Of a stretch of DNA of 64,000 bases, positions 62,550-64,000 are shown piece by piece. Made by a program: the position numbers and the translations under genes. The stretch covers positions 186,001 through 250,000 of the forward strand of contig FUZM01000003.1 in the NCBI GenBank assembly GCA_900167925.1. The letters run 5' to 3'. This DNA is from Bacteroidales bacterium WCE2008 (GTDB lineage Bacteria; Bacteroidota; Bacteroidia; Bacteroidales; UBA932). The notes beneath the pieces are model-generated. The model had not been told where the DNA came from. It saw only the letters and a program-made list of their open reading frames with translations, and searched no databases. Position 1 is the stretch's first letter; each line of letters opens with the position of its first letter.

Positions 62550-64000
62550 ATGTCAAAAAAGACTAACAATAAACGAATAAACTTCGCAACTTCAAAAATC
62601 CTGGAGTACCCGGATCTTCTGGAGGTGCAGCTCAAGTCGTTCAGAGACTTTTTCCAGCTTGACACCGCCCCAGAAGAAAGAGGGAAAGAGGGCCTTTATC
62701 AGGTCTTCCAGGAGATTTTCCCGATCGAGGATACGAGGAACAGCTATAAGCTCGAGTTCATCGATTATTTCATCGATCCCCCACAGTATTCGATTGAAGA
62801 GTGTCTTGAGAGAGGACTTACCTACAATGTTCCTCTGAAGGCAAAACTCCGCCTTTCATGTAGCGATCCGGACCACGAGGATTTCGATACACGAGTTCAG
62901 GACGTATACCTGGGTAACATCCCGTATATGACTCCTGCCGGTACTTTCGTAATCAACGGCTCGGAGCGTATCATCGTATCACAGCTCCACAGATCCCCTG
63001 GCGTATTCTTCGACCAGAGCCTCCATGCCAATGGTACCAAGCTCTACTCTGCCAGGATCATTCCGTTCAAGGGCTCATGGATCGAGTTTGCAACTGACAT
63101 CAACAATGTCATGTATGCATACATCGACCGTAAGAAGAAACTTCCTGTAACTACCCTCCTAAGGGCCATCGGCTACGACTCAGATAAGGATATCATCGAT
63201 ATCTTCGGTCTCGCCGAAGAAATTGAAGCCACGCCAGAAAACCTTCAGGCAAACATGGGCAGGAAATTCGCAGCCAAGGTTCTCAAGACCTGGAACGAAG
63301 ACTTCGTGGATGAGGATACGGGTGAGGTAATCCCTATCGAGCGTACCATGCCTGTTGTAGAAAGAGGCAAGGTTATCGACGAGGAGACTATCCAGAAACT
63401 TGCAGATGCTGACGTAAAGACCATCCTTCTCCAGAAGGACGAGACCAACGACAACGAGTACGCCATCATCTACAACTCCCTGCAGAAAGACCCGACAAAT
63501 ACAGAGAAAGAAGCAGTCAACTACATCTACAAACAGCTCCGTAACTCGGAACCGCCTGATGAGGCTACTGCAAGAGATGTCATCGACAAGCTCTTCTTCT
63601 CTGAAAAGAGATACGACCTCGGCAACGTCGGCCGATTCAGACTCAACAAGAAGCTCGGTCTCGATACCGACCCTTCAGTAAGAGTGCTTACCAATACCGA
63701 CATCATCGAGATCATCAAGTATCTCATCGAACTTATAAACTCTAAGGCTACAGTGGATGATATCGACCACTTGAGCAACAGACGTGTAAGAACCGTAGGC
63801 GAGCAGCTCGCCAACCAGTTCAGCGTAGGTCTCTCAAGAATGGCAAGGACCATCCGCGAAAGACTGAATGTAAGGGACAGCGAGCAGTTCAACCCAATTG
63901 ACCTGATCAACTCCAAGACCCTCTCTTCAGTCATCAACTCATTCTTCGGAACGAGCCAGCTCAGCCAGTTCATGGACCAGACCAACCCTCTGGCAGAGAT
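62550..64000 (+). CDS. rpoB: RNA polymerase beta subunit, N-terminal part
   Basis: The start of rpoB (ATG 62550), open to the right edge, 483 complete codons visible. The product begins [17 protein letters not shown] and shows the beta protrusion and lobe sequences ([22 protein letters not shown] in part). It ends inside the rifampicin-binding region [17 protein letters not shown] at about residue 465. The rest of the protein lies outside the window. The ATG follows the rplL-rpoB hairpin by 38 nt. Confidence 0.97.
   Translation, partial: MSKKTNNKRINFATSKILEYPDLLEVQLKSFRDFFQLDTAPEERGKEGLYQVFQEIFPIEDTRNSYKLEFIDYFIDPPQYSIEECLERGLTYNVPLKAKLRLSCSDPDHEDFDTRVQDVYLGNIPYMTPAGTFVINGSERIIVSQLHRSPGVFFDQSLHANGTKLYSARIIPFKGSWIEFATDINNVMYAYIDRKKKLPVTTLLRAIGYDSDKDIIDIFGLAEEIEATPENLQANMGRKFAAKVLKTWNEDFVDEDTGEVIPIERTMPVVERGKVIDEETIQKLADADVKTILLQKDETNDNEYAIIYNSLQKDPTNTEKEAVNYIYKQLRNSEPPDEATARDVIDKLFFSEKRYDLGNVGRFRLNKKLGLDTDPSVRVLTNTDIIEIIKYLIELINSKATVDDIDHLSNRRVRTVGEQLANQFSVGLSRMARTIRERLNVRDSEQFNPIDLINSKTLSSVINSFFGTSQLSQFMDQTNPLAE

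Overview
The window looks like a chromosome segment of a Bacteroidales-type bacterium (phylum Bacteroidota). Evidence: promoters of the Bacteroides form (TTTG, 19-20 nt, TAnnTTTG) with few Shine-Dalgarno sites, a bat (aerotolerance) operon, a FimA/Mfa-type fimbrillin locus, Bacteroidota-type Rhs proteins, and a Na+-pumping NQR complex. Base composition is near 50-55% GC, except for AT-rich islands in the Rhs toxin-tip region. I cannot fix family or genus from the sequence alone.

Layout. 1-3963: end of an nqr operon (nqrB fragment, nqrC, D, E, F), closed by a terminator. 4021-15188: accessory region with a 2,408-residue Rhs protein preceded by a structured leader, a lipoprotein that may be its immunity partner, a second orphan Rhs C-terminal cassette with its own small partner, and decayed remnants. 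15189-20303: fimbrial locus (DUF3575-type protein, DUF5119-type lipoprotein, and a fimbrillin fused to BspA-like leucine-rich repeats). 20366-27480 (minus): a complete compact histidine operon, hisG-D-C-B-H-A-F-IE, behind a leader peptide rich in His codons and a terminator/antiterminator. 27505-29510: glyA and a divergent SpoU-type RNA methyltransferase.

29457-37659 (minus): moxR, DUF58, a membrane protein, batA, batB, batC and a fused batD-batE. 37691-45512+: truA, an exbB/exbD/tonB energy-transduction set, an rluB-like pseudouridine synthase with a low-complexity tail, era, a topoisomerase IV/gyrase A-type subunit and aroK. Then recJ (minus), lysS, a second SpoU methyltransferase and aroE on plus, followed by purA, ssb and two MFS transporters on minus. 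From 55806: dxs, then the old translation cluster tRNA-Thr/Tyr/Gly/Thr, tuf, tRNA-Trp, secE, nusG, rplK, rplA, rplJ, rplL and the start of rpoB, which runs off the right edge.

The most interesting parts are the histidine attenuator, in which leader peptide, antiterminator and terminator can all be read, and the Rhs toxin-tip region. The latter has two near-identical core ends carrying different tips, a leader hairpin, an Asp-box lipoprotein, an orphan cassette with a HExxxH motif, a two-stop pseudogene and a 20-bp perfect inverted repeat. Secondary points are the BatD-BatE fusion that keeps an internal signal peptide, the fimbrillin-LRR fusion, and a strong terminator between rplL and rpoB.
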